From Bacteriovoracaceae bacterium UBA2394 (lineage in GTDB: Bacteria; Bdellovibrionota; UBA2394), in NCBI GenBank assembly GCA_002343335.1, contig DDSI01000127.1, forward strand, positions 2,376 through 31,889: a stretch of DNA of 29,514 nucleotides, written 5' to 3'. Every line of letters starts with the position of its first letter. Positions within the stretch are counted from its first letter, which is position 1. The translations under genes and the position numbers were made by a program. This document shows, piece after piece, positions 7,322 through 16,110 of the stretch. The notes under the pieces were generated by a model that worked only from the letters and a program-made list of their open reading frames with translations, made no database searches and had not been told where the DNA came from.

Positions 7322-8272
7322 ATGTATGCGTTTCGAATCCTGGGAGTCATGGGGCTCCTTTGGTCCTCATCTATTTTGAGCACCGTATTCGCAAAAGATT
7401 GCGGCGTAGAAAATCGTTGGGGCATATGGGATGCAGAAATTCAGCGATTAACGACGGCCGATGTTTTGTACCTTCGTAAAGAATTTCGAGCAGGAATTTA
7501 TTTTTTTAGAACGTTTGGAGATGATTCAGGACATCAGACGGTCAGTTTAGCGGCGTTCAATCCAAGAAAAATTCGACTGAGCGGAATGAAACTTTATCGA
7601 GTTATTCACCCTCTCATCCGAGTACCGGAAGAAACCCTCATGTCGATTGGGCGATATCGCCTTTGGGCCTTGAATCAAGCAGTCGAAGCTTTAGATCATC
7701 CCGATGTGCAAGGGATCGTTTACGACGCAGAAAACAAATATATCTCCGGAAAAAATCATCGAAAGTTGCTCAAAGATCTCAAATTCGAAGCGGAGAAGCG
7801 GGGAAAGTGTTTTGGAGTAGCAGTTCCCGATGATCCACACTACGAGGTCTTTCGATTGAACTGGTCGGATTACGAACGGCATGCCGATTTTATTCTCCCG
7901 TGGTTGTATCATAAGAATGGATCGTCTCAGTACAAGCGAGGAATTCTCCATATGTTACGGACTTGGGAGGAAATGGGGGTTAGAAAACCTGTTTATCCGA
8001 TTTATGACTTCGGAAGAACCTTACAGAAAGGTCTTAGTCCGCAGGAGGCTTTAGAAGTTCCAAAATATTTAGCCTCCAATGGAGTAAAGACGATCATTCA
8101 ATTTCAAACGATTATTCCTTTTCTTTGCGCCTTTCATTGCTGCGGCTTTAAAAATAATCAGTGCGTCGCTTCGAATGCCTATCTTCAGCGCTATCCCGAA
8201 AGCATTGCTCCCGATTCCGCATCCATATTCCGCCATCATTTTGAATCTCTTCGAATAAATTATGGCTATTAA
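7322..8272 (+). CDS. Secreted protein with barrel-like strand pattern, unknown function
   Basis: The protein starts with a good signal peptide (FRILGVMGLLWSSSILSTVFA, cut before KDCG). The mature part has a run of hydrophobic strands that end in polar residues, as in TIM-barrel glycosidases: GIVYDAENK (131-139), CFGVAVPDD (163-171), DFILPWLY (189-196), KPVYPIYDFGRT (222-233) and VKTIIQFQT (255-263). D135 and E137 sit where barrel enzymes often keep acidic residues. This fold assignment is inferred by eye; I recognise no family. A Cys-rich C-terminal patch (FLCAFHCCGFKNNQC) suggests disulfides, consistent with export. It stands alone between rmuC and acs. The GGGGA before the ATG is unusually close. 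Confidence 0.72.
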   Translation: MYAFRILGVMGLLWSSSILSTVFAKDCGVENRWGIWDAEIQRLTTADVLYLRKEFRAGIYFFRTFGDDSGHQTVSLAAFNPRKIRLSGMKLYRVIHPLIRVPEETLMSIGRYRLWALNQAVEALDHPDVQGIVYDAENKYISGKNHRKLLKDLKFEAEKRGKCFGVAVPDDPHYEVFRLNWSDYERHADFILPWLYHKNGSSQYKRGILHMLRTWEEMGVRKPVYPIYDFGRTLQKGLSPQEALEVPKYLASNGVKTIIQFQTIIPFLCAFHCCGFKNNQCVASNAYLQRYPESIAPDSASIFRHHFESLRINYGY

Positions 8273-8327
8273 GGCGTTCGCTTGAAAAGCGTTGACGTCG
8301 CACAATGTCCGCCATTCTATGGGGCCT

Positions 8328-10265
8328 ATGTCAGTCGTTCGGTCGATTAAAGCAGCAGATGAATTTATCAAAGACTCCCTCTGTGATCGGGAGAGATATG
8401 AAGATCTCTATCGCCAATCGATCGCTGATCCAGAGAAGTTTTGGGCTGAGCAAGCAAATCGCCTGCATTGGTTTGAGCCCTTTCAAAAAGTGAAATCGAC
8501 GAGCTTTAACCCGCCGATAAGTATCAAATGGTTTGAAGGCGGAAAATTGAACGTGTCTTATAATTGCTTAGACCGTCATTTGGAAAAGCATCGCAATACG
8601 ATCGCCATCATTTGGGAGCCGGATGATCCCAATGAAGCCCCCAAAAAAATAACTTACGGCGAACTTCATCTTCAGGTTTGTAAATTCTCAAACATCCTCA
8701 AGAAAAAGGGCGTCAAACGAGGAGATCGAGTGACGATCTACATGCCGATGATTCCTGAGGCGGCGGTTGCAATGCTCGCTTGTACTCGAATTGGAGCGAT
8801 GCACTCGGTGATTTTTGGAGGATTTTCTCCCGACGCCATCGCGGACAGAATTCAGGATGGTCAGAGTGATTTCGTCATTACAGCAGATGAAGGCATTCGC
8901 GGTGGAAAGAAAGTTTCATTGAAAGCAAACGTGGATCTCGCTTTGAAGAAATGCCCGAATGTGCGGGGCGTATGCGTCGTGAAGCGCACCGGCGGGGAGA
9001 TTGGCTGGGTGAATGGCAGAGATTTCTGGTTGCAGGATGAGTGGGAAGCCGTGAGTGCAGATTGTCCCGCGGAAGCGATGGATTCTGAAGATCCTCTCTT
9101 TCTCCTCTATACTTCCGGATCGACGAACAAACCCAAGGGCGTACTTCACACGACGGGCGGCTACCTCACTTTTGTGTCGCTCACTCATCAATATGTTTTC
9201 GACTACAAACCGGGAGAAATTTATTTCTGCACGGCTGACGTGGGTTGGGTGACCGGACACTCTTATTTGGTGTACGGCCCACTTTGCAATGCAGCAACGA
9301 CGGTCATGTTTGAAGGGATTCCCACTTATCCCACACCCTCGCGGTTTTGGGATGTTGTGGATCGTCATCAAGTGAATATCCTCTACACCGCTCCCACGGC
9401 CATTCGCACCCTCATGCGCGAGGGCGAAGCGCATGTTAAAAAGTCATCGAGAAAATCGTTACGATTGCTCGGAACTGTAGGAGAACCCATCAATCCGGAG
9501 GCGTGGCTTTGGTATTACGATGTCGTCGGTGAAGGGCGATGTCCCGTGGTGGACACCTGGTGGCAAACCGAAACTGGGGGAATCTTAATTTCCCCTCTGC
9601 CGGGGGCAACAGCCTTGAAGCCTGGCTCAGCGACACTCCCATTTTTTGGAGTGAAACCGATGATTGTGGATCAGACGGGCAAGGAACTGAAGGGTGCATG
9701 CGAAGGAAATCTATGCATTACGGATTCTTGGCCAGGTCAGATGCGAACAGTTTATAGAGACCATGCGCGATTTGAATCCACCTATTTTTCTACTTACCCA
9801 GGCTCTTATTTTACGGGCGATGGCTGTCGACGGGACGAAGATGGCTACTATTGGATCACAGGCCGAGTGGATGACGTTATCAATGTCGCTGGACACCGCT
9901 TGGGTACAGCGGAAATTGAATCGGCGCTTGTGGCACATACGTCCGTGGCTGAATCGGCCGTGGTCGGCTTTCCTCACGACATAAAGGGACAGGGAATTTA
10001 TGCTTTCGTGACATTGAAGGCGGGAGTGGAGCCTACCGAAAAATTGAGAACCGAACTTATCCAATGGGTAAGAAAGGAAATTTCTCCGATAGCCACGCCC
10101 GATCAAATTCAGTGGGCTCCTGGACTTCCGAAAACGCGTTCAGGCAAAATTATGCGAAGAATCTTGCGTAAGATTGCGGAGAATCAGTTTGAGAGTCTAG
10201 GCGATACGACGACGCTCGCGGATCCCGCAGTCGTGCAGGACCTGATTAAAAATCGCGCGAAGTGA
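8328..10265 (+). CDS. acsA: Acetyl-CoA synthetase
   Basis: This enzyme activates acetate to acetyl-CoA through acetyl-AMP in the cytoplasm. The protein aligns by eye along its full length with E. coli Acs (652 residues): [42 protein letters not shown] and [15 protein letters not shown] are all present. The adenylation loop [11 protein letters not shown] is at about 261-271, and the C-terminal [15 protein letters not shown] contains the lysine (K607) that is acetylated for regulation in other species. The ATG at 8328 gives 645 residues and matches the family N-terminus. Upstream candidates in the same frame are ATG 8319 and TTG 8292. The DUF899 gene follows 23 bases later and is probably co-transcribed. 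Confidence 0.96.
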   Translation: MSVVRSIKAADEFIKDSLCDRERYEDLYRQSIADPEKFWAEQANRLHWFEPFQKVKSTSFNPPISIKWFEGGKLNVSYNCLDRHLEKHRNTIAIIWEPDDPNEAPKKITYGELHLQVCKFSNILKKKGVKRGDRVTIYMPMIPEAAVAMLACTRIGAMHSVIFGGFSPDAIADRIQDGQSDFVITADEGIRGGKKVSLKANVDLALKKCPNVRGVCVVKRTGGEIGWVNGRDFWLQDEWEAVSADCPAEAMDSEDPLFLLYTSGSTNKPKGVLHTTGGYLTFVSLTHQYVFDYKPGEIYFCTADVGWVTGHSYLVYGPLCNAATTVMFEGIPTYPTPSRFWDVVDRHQVNILYTAPTAIRTLMREGEAHVKKSSRKSLRLLGTVGEPINPEAWLWYYDVVGEGRCPVVDTWWQTETGGILISPLPGATALKPGSATLPFFGVKPMIVDQTGKELKGACEGNLCITDSWPGQMRTVYRDHARFESTYFSTYPGSYFTGDGCRRDEDGYYWITGRVDDVINVAGHRLGTAEIESALVAHTSVAESAVVGFPHDIKGQGIYAFVTLKAGVEPTEKLRTELIQWVRKEISPIATPDQIQWAPGLPKTRSGKIMRRILRKIAENQFESLGDTTTLADPAVVQDLIKNRAK

Positions 10266-10276
10266 AAGAATCCTCG

Positions 10277-10282
10277 AAAGGA
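10277..10282 (+). promoter_or_regulatory. Ribosome binding site deciding the DUF899 start
   Basis: AAAGGA lies 6 bases before the ATG at 10289. It selects that codon over the in-frame alternative at 10262, which would overlap the acs stop codon. Confidence 0.5.
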
Positions 10283-10288
10283 CATCCC

Positions 10289-10900
10289 ATGACGACGACC
10301 TCTGCAGAAATTCAGAAATTGGAAGCTGAAATTGGAGCGCTTTCTAGGAAGTTGGGCCAGCTTCGAAAGGATACGGCCCCGCAGAGGGTGAAGAACTATA
10401 AATTTCAGGATTTAAATGGAGAGCACACGTTGCTCGATTTGTTTGCCGGCAAAGAACAACTTCTCGCCATTCACAATATGGGACAAGGTTGCCGGTATTG
10501 CACGCTGTGGGCCGATGGAATGAATGGATTTCTGCCGCATCTTGAAAATGAATTTTCTGTCGTGCTTTTTTCGAAGGATTCTCCAACACTTCAACGACAA
10601 TTTGCCAATTCTCGAGGTTGGCACTTCCGAATGTTTTCGCATGGAGGCGGGGAATATATCCAAGAGCAATCCGTAATGACGGGCGAGCGCAATGGGCCGG
10701 GACTTGTTTGCTACTTTCGAAAGGGCGATGAAATTTTTCGAAAGAACGCGAGTGCTTTCGGACCTGGCGATCAATTCTGCTCACTTTGGCACATCATCAG
10801 CTTGGCGGGGCGTAACGAAGAAAACTGGACGCCCCAATACAATTATTGGAAGCCAATGGCACCCGCTCAAATGGATGACGGTGGAAAAAACGTTATCTAG
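10289..10900 (+). CDS. DUF899 family thioredoxin-like protein
   Basis: The 203-residue protein has an N-terminal helical stretch followed by a thioredoxin-like fold of the DUF899 group. Its signature is IHNMGQGCRYCTLWADGMNG (about 61-80), which contains a C-x-x-C (C68, C71) where the redox site would be. Later family features are VVLFSKDSP, GWHFRMFS and the C-terminal FCSLWHIISLAGRNEENWTP. DUF899 proteins resemble AhpC/TSA and are thought to be redox proteins, but their substrates are unknown. The ATG at 10289 is chosen because AAAGGA lies 6 bases upstream. It follows acs by 23 bases. Its end overlaps the convergent gene by 8 bases. Confidence 0.83.
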   Translation: MTTTSAEIQKLEAEIGALSRKLGQLRKDTAPQRVKNYKFQDLNGEHTLLDLFAGKEQLLAIHNMGQGCRYCTLWADGMNGFLPHLENEFSVVLFSKDSPTLQRQFANSRGWHFRMFSHGGGEYIQEQSVMTGERNGPGLVCYFRKGDEIFRKNASAFGPGDQFCSLWHIISLAGRNEENWTPQYNYWKPMAPAQMDDGGKNVI

Positions 10901-11573
10901 TTCCTGCGGATCCGGCCGAGGGCCTTCCAAATTGAGTGTCGGGAATTTCTTCCCCTAATTTTCTGAGCTCCGCTTCGATCTGATTTGTGAGTGTTTGGAA
11001 ATTTCGGATTTCTGCTGCTCGATCAACTTCCGTGCGAAGATGTCGACGACTGTCTATTCGATCTTGATCAAAGTGAGCCGTGGGAAACTCATGGGATCGG
11101 GAGAGAAAGACTGAACGGAGATAGTGGAGCTCTGTAACTTTCACTCCGTTCGAAACTTTTGCGGCGATCACGTTATCCACGAGCGTCTTCCAGTCTAAAC
11201 CCAGTGCTGCAATCCTCTTAAAATCGGATCGCCCGCGATCGACTCCCATCGAGCTTCGGAGACGATTAAGCGCTTCCTGCCAATTTCCTATCCGAATTTG
11301 TCGATTGATGGCCCAGCGATTTTCAAAAAGAATTTTTCCAATCGTCGCAAAGGATCCGGCGGAATAATCTCGGGGCCCCCAAAGTATGGGCCGCGAAGAA
11401 TAATTTTGAGATGCTGCGAAAACATCTTCAATGGAAATGCCGCATTCACGCGGAACAGGATCGCCGGGCTTTGCTTGAAGGTTCGCATCGATGGAAAGAA
11501 TCAGGACGATCGCCAGCGACGAAATTTTGGGGAACCAGCCCATTCCTCTCTTATAAAGCAATTCCCATGCCAT
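10893..11573 (-). CDS. Hypothetical secreted protein with DxDRI motif
   Basis: I do not recognise this protein. It has an N-terminal signal peptide (FPKISSLAIVLILSIDANLQA, cut before KPGD). There are two candidate starts: ATG 11573, used here, and ATG 11543 (Met11), which has AGAGAGGA directly in front of it. The mature region of about 190 residues is mainly helical. It contains HFDQDRIDSRRH (167-178), which resembles MDHDRIHARG in the secreted protein at 18687-19799. The gene lies just after the hppA terminator, so it probably uses its own promoter or terminator read-through. Its stop is inside the convergent DUF899 gene. Confidence 0.68.
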   Translation of the reverse strand: MAWELLYKRGMGWFPKISSLAIVLILSIDANLQAKPGDPVPRECGISIEDVFAASQNYSSRPILWGPRDYSAGSFATIGKILFENRWAINRQIRIGNWQEALNRLRSSMGVDRGRSDFKRIAALGLDWKTLVDNVIAAKVSNGVKVTELHYLRSVFLSRSHEFPTAHFDQDRIDSRRHLRTEVDRAAEIRNFQTLTNQIEAELRKLGEEIPDTQFGRPSAGSAGTR

Positions 11574-11589
11574 TTTTGGGAGGTAAGGA

Positions 11590-11626
11590 TATAAAAAAAC
11601 CCCTTCTCCAAGAAGAGAAGGGGTTT
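11590..11626 (-). terminator. Rho-independent terminator of hppA
   Basis: A perfect 12-bp stem (AAACCCCTTCTC paired with GAGAAGGGGTTT, at 11597-11608 and 11615-11626) with a 6-base loop is followed on the minus strand by seven T residues and then ATAT. It lies 25 bases after the hppA stop codon. It has no matching T run on the plus strand, so it acts on the minus strand. Confidence 0.9.
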
Positions 11627-11651
11627 GAAAGTTTTAAACTTTTACGAATTT

Positions 11652-14135
11652 TTAAGAAGCTGCGCGCGCTTTGTGCGTGTGGACAGAGCCTGAACCGGTG
11701 TTCGCTGCGGCAGAGCGAATGCCGGAAATGCGCATTCCGTAGAACGATCGCCACACGAAGAAGAGCCCGACTGCGAGAAGAATTACGCCTACCGTCAGGG
11801 CCGTTTCTCTCGTCGCCGCCACCGCGATTTCAACCGCGAGTAATCCGAAGAGAGTCGTGAACTTGATAATCGGGTTGAGAGCAACGGAAGAGGTATCCTT
11901 GAAAGGATCGCCGATCGTATCGCCCACCACGGTGGCGGCGTGCAATTCAGTGCCCTTTTCTTTCAGATCTACTTCCACGACTTTCTTGGCATTATCCCAA
12001 GCGCCCCCGGCATTCGCCATGAACATAGCTTGGTAAAGTCCAAATACTGCGATCGAGATCAAATAGCTCGCGAAGAAAGTTGCATCAAAGCAAGCGAAGG
12101 CAAGAGTGAGGGAGAAGACCACGCCGAAAATGTTGATCATCCCTTTCTGAGCATACACCGTACAAATTCGAACGACGGTCTTCGACGTTTCCACCGAAGC
12201 CTTTTCTTGCGAATCCAATCGGATGTTTGCCTTGATGTATTCGACCGCTTTGTAAGCGCCTGCCACCACGGCTTGCGTAGAAGCTCCCGTGAACCAATAA
12301 ATCACCGCGCCACCACAGATGAGGCCCAAGAGCACTCGTGGATCCAAAAGATCCAAGCTCAAGTTCAACATGAGGATGATCGAGAAGATCATCGTGGTTG
12401 CGCCGATGACGGCGGTTCCGATGAGCACCGGTTTGGCTGTTGCCTTAAATGTGTTACCGGCGGAGTCATTCGCTTCAAGCAAATGCTTGCCGCGTTCGAA
12501 ATTCGGTTTGAATCCGAATTCTTTTTGCACTTCGTTCCCCACATTGGGAATGGATTCAATTTGAGAAAGTTCAAACACAGATTGAGCATTGTCCGTCACC
12601 GGTCCGTAGGAATCCACGGCGATGGTCACAGGCCCCATGCCGAGCATCCCGAAGGCCACAAGTCCGAAGGCGAACACGGCCGGGTAGACCATGAAGGCAT
12701 CCAATCCTTGAGTCGAGGTCCAGTAGGCCACGAACATCAAAGCGGCGATGATAATCCCCTTCCAAAATGCCGAGAAATTTCCAGCCACAAGTCCGGAGAG
12801 CGCGTTCAACGAAGCGCCCCCTTCGCGAGAAGCGGCAACGACTTCCGCCACGTGCTTTGAGTGAGCGGAGGTAAAGATCTTAGTGAGTTCAGGAATGATG
12901 GCCGCCGCAGCGGTACCGCAGCTGATAATCACCGAGAGTTTCCACCAGAGACCCGCACCCATATCGAGCAGCAGCTCATAACTGACCAAGAAGGTGACTG
13001 CGACAGAAATCGCGGATGTCACCCACACCAACCAAGTGAGAGGAATTTCGAAATCGAATTCATCCTTGGTCCAGAAGCGAGCTTTTTGAATTACGTTGTT
13101 GATCCAATAAGATCCAATCGAGGTCGCGATCATCAAAATACGCATCGCGAAAATCCAAACGATAAACTTGGCGTGAAGTTCGCCAGCATTGGGTTGAGCA
13201 ACGAGGCCGGTCTCGGACATCGTCATACCGACGGCGAGTAAAATGAAGGAGATCAAGGCTACGCCCGTGACGCCGTAGGTTTCAAAACCGTCAGCGGTCG
13301 GACCGACCGAGTCTCCGGCATTATCACCGGTACAATCGGCGATTACGCCAGGATTTCGAGCATCATCTTCCTTGATTCGGAAAACGATTTTCATCAAATC
13401 GGAACCGATGTCGGCAATCTTTGTGAAAATACCGCCGCAAATACGAAGCGCAGAGGCTCCAAGCGATTCTCCGATCGCGAATCCGATGAAGCATGCTCCC
13501 GCAGCGTCCTTAGGAACGTAGAGGAGAATGAAGATCATCATGAGAAGTTCAACACAGATCAAAACGACACCGATCGACATCCCTGCGCGAAGCGGAATGT
13601 CCATGACCGAGTAAGCGCGATTTTGGAGAGAGGCAAAAGCCGTGCGGGAGTTCGCAAACGTGTTAATTCGAATTCCAAACCACGCCACCGCGAAAGAGCC
13701 TGCGATTCCGAGAAGCGACCAAAATAAAATAAGCGCTACTCGGCCAAACGGCATGTGTTCGAGGTAGAAGAAGTAAATGAAGATCGCCGTACCAATCACA
13801 GCTTCCAAAATCAGAAGGAGCACGCCTTGCTGAAGAAGATAGGTTTTACAAGTTTCGTAAATGAGACTCGAAACTTCAGCCATCGACTTGTGCACGGGAA
13901 GTTTCTTGATCTTCAAGTATTCCCAAATGCCGAACAGAATTCCTGCTCCGACGATCACAAGTCCCCAGGTCAGGATGCTCTCTCCTGAAATGGTGGAGCC
14001 GAAGAGATTATAAGTTCCCCATGACTCCGGAAGAATTAAGTCAGCTTCGCTTGCAAAAGCAGAATTGCTTCCAAAAAGCGCCGCCAACACACCAAAAAAT
14101 GTGCCGTATAGGCCTGTGCTTAAGATTTTTCTCAT
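11652..14135 (-). CDS. hppA: Membrane-bound pyrophosphatase (ion-pumping), predicted potassium-independent
   Basis: This pump hydrolyses pyrophosphate and moves H+ or Na+ across the inner membrane. It is 827 residues, with about 16 membrane segments. The active-site signature is DIGSDLMK, then EDDARNPGVIADCTGDNAGD and SVGPTADGFETYG (242-288). Further motifs are VDSYGPVTDNAQ (507-518) and NAGGAWDNAKK followed by VVGDTIGDPFKDTS. The segment GNTFKA (560-565) has Lys564 at the position where potassium-dependent enzymes carry Ala, so potassium independence is predicted. The ion specificity is not decided. Oddities are a signal-peptide-like N-terminus (ending NSAFA-SEAD) and about 20 extra residues between DNAQ and GNTFKA. 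A strong terminator follows. There is no clear ribosome binding site. Confidence 0.95.
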   Translation of the reverse strand: MRKILSTGLYGTFFGVLAALFGSNSAFASEADLILPESWGTYNLFGSTISGESILTWGLVIVGAGILFGIWEYLKIKKLPVHKSMAEVSSLIYETCKTYLLQQGVLLLILEAVIGTAIFIYFFYLEHMPFGRVALILFWSLLGIAGSFAVAWFGIRINTFANSRTAFASLQNRAYSVMDIPLRAGMSIGVVLICVELLMMIFILLYVPKDAAGACFIGFAIGESLGASALRICGGIFTKIADIGSDLMKIVFRIKEDDARNPGVIADCTGDNAGDSVGPTADGFETYGVTGVALISFILLAVGMTMSETGLVAQPNAGELHAKFIVWIFAMRILMIATSIGSYWINNVIQKARFWTKDEFDFEIPLTWLVWVTSAISVAVTFLVSYELLLDMGAGLWWKLSVIISCGTAAAAIIPELTKIFTSAHSKHVAEVVAASREGGASLNALSGLVAGNFSAFWKGIIIAALMFVAYWTSTQGLDAFMVYPAVFAFGLVAFGMLGMGPVTIAVDSYGPVTDNAQSVFELSQIESIPNVGNEVQKEFGFKPNFERGKHLLEANDSAGNTFKATAKPVLIGTAVIGATTMIFSIILMLNLSLDLLDPRVLLGLICGGAVIYWFTGASTQAVVAGAYKAVEYIKANIRLDSQEKASVETSKTVVRICTVYAQKGMINIFGVVFSLTLAFACFDATFFASYLISIAVFGLYQAMFMANAGGAWDNAKKVVEVDLKEKGTELHAATVVGDTIGDPFKDTSSVALNPIIKFTTLFGLLAVEIAVAATRETALTVGVILLAVGLFFVWRSFYGMRISGIRSAAANTGSGSVHTHKARAAS

Positions 14136-14213
14136 CCGAGCAAAGTCGCCAAAAGGTCAAAAAAAAACAACGGTTTTGATGGCGAATTTTGGACCTAGAA
14201 GGCTTCTAGAGCC

Positions 14214-16067
14214 CTAACGTCGCAAGTAGTAGGGAACGTCGGCCAGCACTTTGTAGCGCCTATTTTGCCGCCGTCGAAACAACAGGGCAAACTTCAAAAA
14301 GAACGCAGTCTGGTTATGAAGGAGGTGATGCCACCATTTAACCGGCACGAATTCCGGGATGACGACGGTGATCGCGGTATCCGTGGAAGTTGAGTCCCGA
14401 AGATGGTCGAGATGGTGCACAATAGGTTTAATCACGGATCTATAGGGCGAAGGGAGGATGACCATGGGAACGTCTGGGACCCACTTTTCCCACTCACGTT
14501 TGAGGCCCTCCATTCTTTCGTGATTTCCTAAATCAACGTAAAGCGCGCTCACATCGTCGCTCAATGTTCGGGCGTATCGAACGGCTTCTAAGACTCCGCG
14601 ATGAATGTCGCTCACCGGCATGACAACTTTGTGAGAGGAGAACGGTTTGGGCGCTTTGGCGTAATCGAGGGAGATCTGTACCTTGAACTCCTCGTAGTGG
14701 CGATTGATGGAGTACATCAAAACGACGAGGCATGGAATGGCGATGAAGGTGATCCATGCGCCGTCAGTGAATTTCACAGCCAACACGACGGTGCCTACGA
14801 CCGTCGTGCAAATAGCGCCGACTCCATTTAATGACATTCCAAAATATCGGTGTTTGCTCCCTTCTCGAAGCCAGTAACGAATCATTCCAGTTTGCGCGAT
14901 GGTAAAGGTGATAAACACGCCCACCATGTAGAGAGGGATCAATCGATGTTCATCCGCTTGGAAAAGGATGACGAGCATTCCTACGATTAGCCCCAAAATG
15001 AGAATGCCATTGGAGAAGACCAAGCGATCGCCGAGGTTCGCAAGTTGGCGTGGAAGGAAACGATCTTGCGCGAGCAGACATGCTAAGCGGGGAAAGCCGG
15101 TGTAAGCCGTGTTGGCCGCAAGAAAGAGAATAAGAATCGTGGAGATTTGAACGGCGTAATATAAGAAGGACGTCCCAAATAAATAGCGACCTACTTGCGA
15201 TACAACGGTTTCATGTTCATGAGGAGCAATTCCGAGCCACGACGCCAAAAAGCTGGTGCCGATAAAGAAGAGCAATAGAAGTCCAAGCATGAGGAAAAGA
15301 ACCTTCGAAGCATTTTTCGCTTGTGGGGGACGGAAGGCACTCACTCCATTACTTACCGCCTCGATCCCGGTGAGCGCAGCCGCGCCGGATGAGAATGCCT
15401 TAAATATAATGAAAGCGCCGAGGGTCCAGTACCCACCGGGAGGGGGTTCGATAGGAGGTAAGGGCTGTCGGGGGATGTCGCCTAAGCCGATTTTTACAAG
15501 GCCATACAGGATCATGGAGCCGTAGATAATGATGAAGGCGTAAGTGGGAATTGCAAATGTCGTTCCCGATTCTTTGACACCCCTTAAATTGAGGATGGTG
15601 ACGATGGCCACCATGATGAGAGCGATATCCACTTCGTGACCTATCAGGCTTGGAAAGGCCGAGCGGAGTTGGGCGACCGCGGCGCAAGCGCTTACCGCGA
15701 CTGTCAAAGTGTAATCAACAAGCAGGGCTGCTGCAGCGATCAGGCCGGCCATCGTTCCTAAATTTTCCCGACCGACTAAATAAGCGCCTCCCCCTTGAGG
15801 ATAAGCGTGAATGATCTTGTGATAGGAAAAACCTACGATGGCGAGAAGCGTTCCAATGGCAAAGGTAATGGGAAGCGTAAGAGAAAAGCCTGCCGCACCG
15901 ACAAGCACGAGAACTTTCAACATTTCTTCGGTCGCATAGGCCGTTGAAGAAAGAGCGTCGGAGGAAAGCACGGCTAATCCGCGCCGTTTATTCAGCCGCT
16001 CATTTTCTAAGTTCTGAGTTGCTAAGGGGTCTCCAATCAGGAGACGTCGAAAACTAACGAACGCCAC
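14214..16067 (-). CDS. APC superfamily permease, KimA (YdaO)-like
   Basis: This 617-residue protein has about 12 membrane segments and a C-terminal soluble domain. The start RRLLIGDPLATQNLENERL, followed by KRRGLAVLSSDALSSTAYAT (to residue about 46), is very close to the N-terminus of Bacillus KimA, a high-affinity K+/H+ symporter. GGGAYLVGRENLG and AALTGIEAVSNGV are typical of APC transporters. The C-terminal domain from about 480 (HKVVMPVSDIHRGVLEAVRY) looks like a universal-stress-type fold; in KimA the cytosolic domain binds c-di-AMP, which I cannot confirm here. Potassium uptake is the best guess; amino-acid transport remains possible. The start is GTG with GAGG 3 bases upstream. It lies 78 bases before hppA and 43 bases after the dehydrogenase gene. 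Confidence 0.85.
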   Translation of the reverse strand: MAFVSFRRLLIGDPLATQNLENERLNKRRGLAVLSSDALSSTAYATEEMLKVLVLVGAAGFSLTLPITFAIGTLLAIVGFSYHKIIHAYPQGGGAYLVGRENLGTMAGLIAAAALLVDYTLTVAVSACAAVAQLRSAFPSLIGHEVDIALIMVAIVTILNLRGVKESGTTFAIPTYAFIIIYGSMILYGLVKIGLGDIPRQPLPPIEPPPGGYWTLGAFIIFKAFSSGAAALTGIEAVSNGVSAFRPPQAKNASKVLFLMLGLLLLFFIGTSFLASWLGIAPHEHETVVSQVGRYLFGTSFLYYAVQISTILILFLAANTAYTGFPRLACLLAQDRFLPRQLANLGDRLVFSNGILILGLIVGMLVILFQADEHRLIPLYMVGVFITFTIAQTGMIRYWLREGSKHRYFGMSLNGVGAICTTVVGTVVLAVKFTDGAWITFIAIPCLVVLMYSINRHYEEFKVQISLDYAKAPKPFSSHKVVMPVSDIHRGVLEAVRYARTLSDDVSALYVDLGNHERMEGLKREWEKWVPDVPMVILPSPYRSVIKPIVHHLDHLRDSTSTDTAITVVIPEFVPVKWWHHLLHNQTAFFLKFALLFRRRQNRRYKVLADVPYYLRR

Positions 16068-16110
16068 GATCCTCTAAAATTACGAGTGTTTGATTGTCGA
16101 AGTAAACCCT

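Noticed and set aside
8916..9434. 172-codon minus-strand open frame within acs
   Set aside because: Shadow of the conserved acs frame; no ribosome binding site and no recognisable protein.
11940..12860. Long plus-strand open frame (306 codons) inside hppA, followed by another at 12861-13241
   Set aside because: They are antisense to a strongly conserved hppA frame, have low-complexity His/Arg/Glu-rich translations and no recognisable domain; codon bias of the true gene explains them.
14192..14206. Inverted repeat CTAGAAGGCTTCTAG downstream of the permease gene as a terminator
   Set aside because: The loop would be only 1-3 bases and the T run lies well away from the stem on the minus strand.
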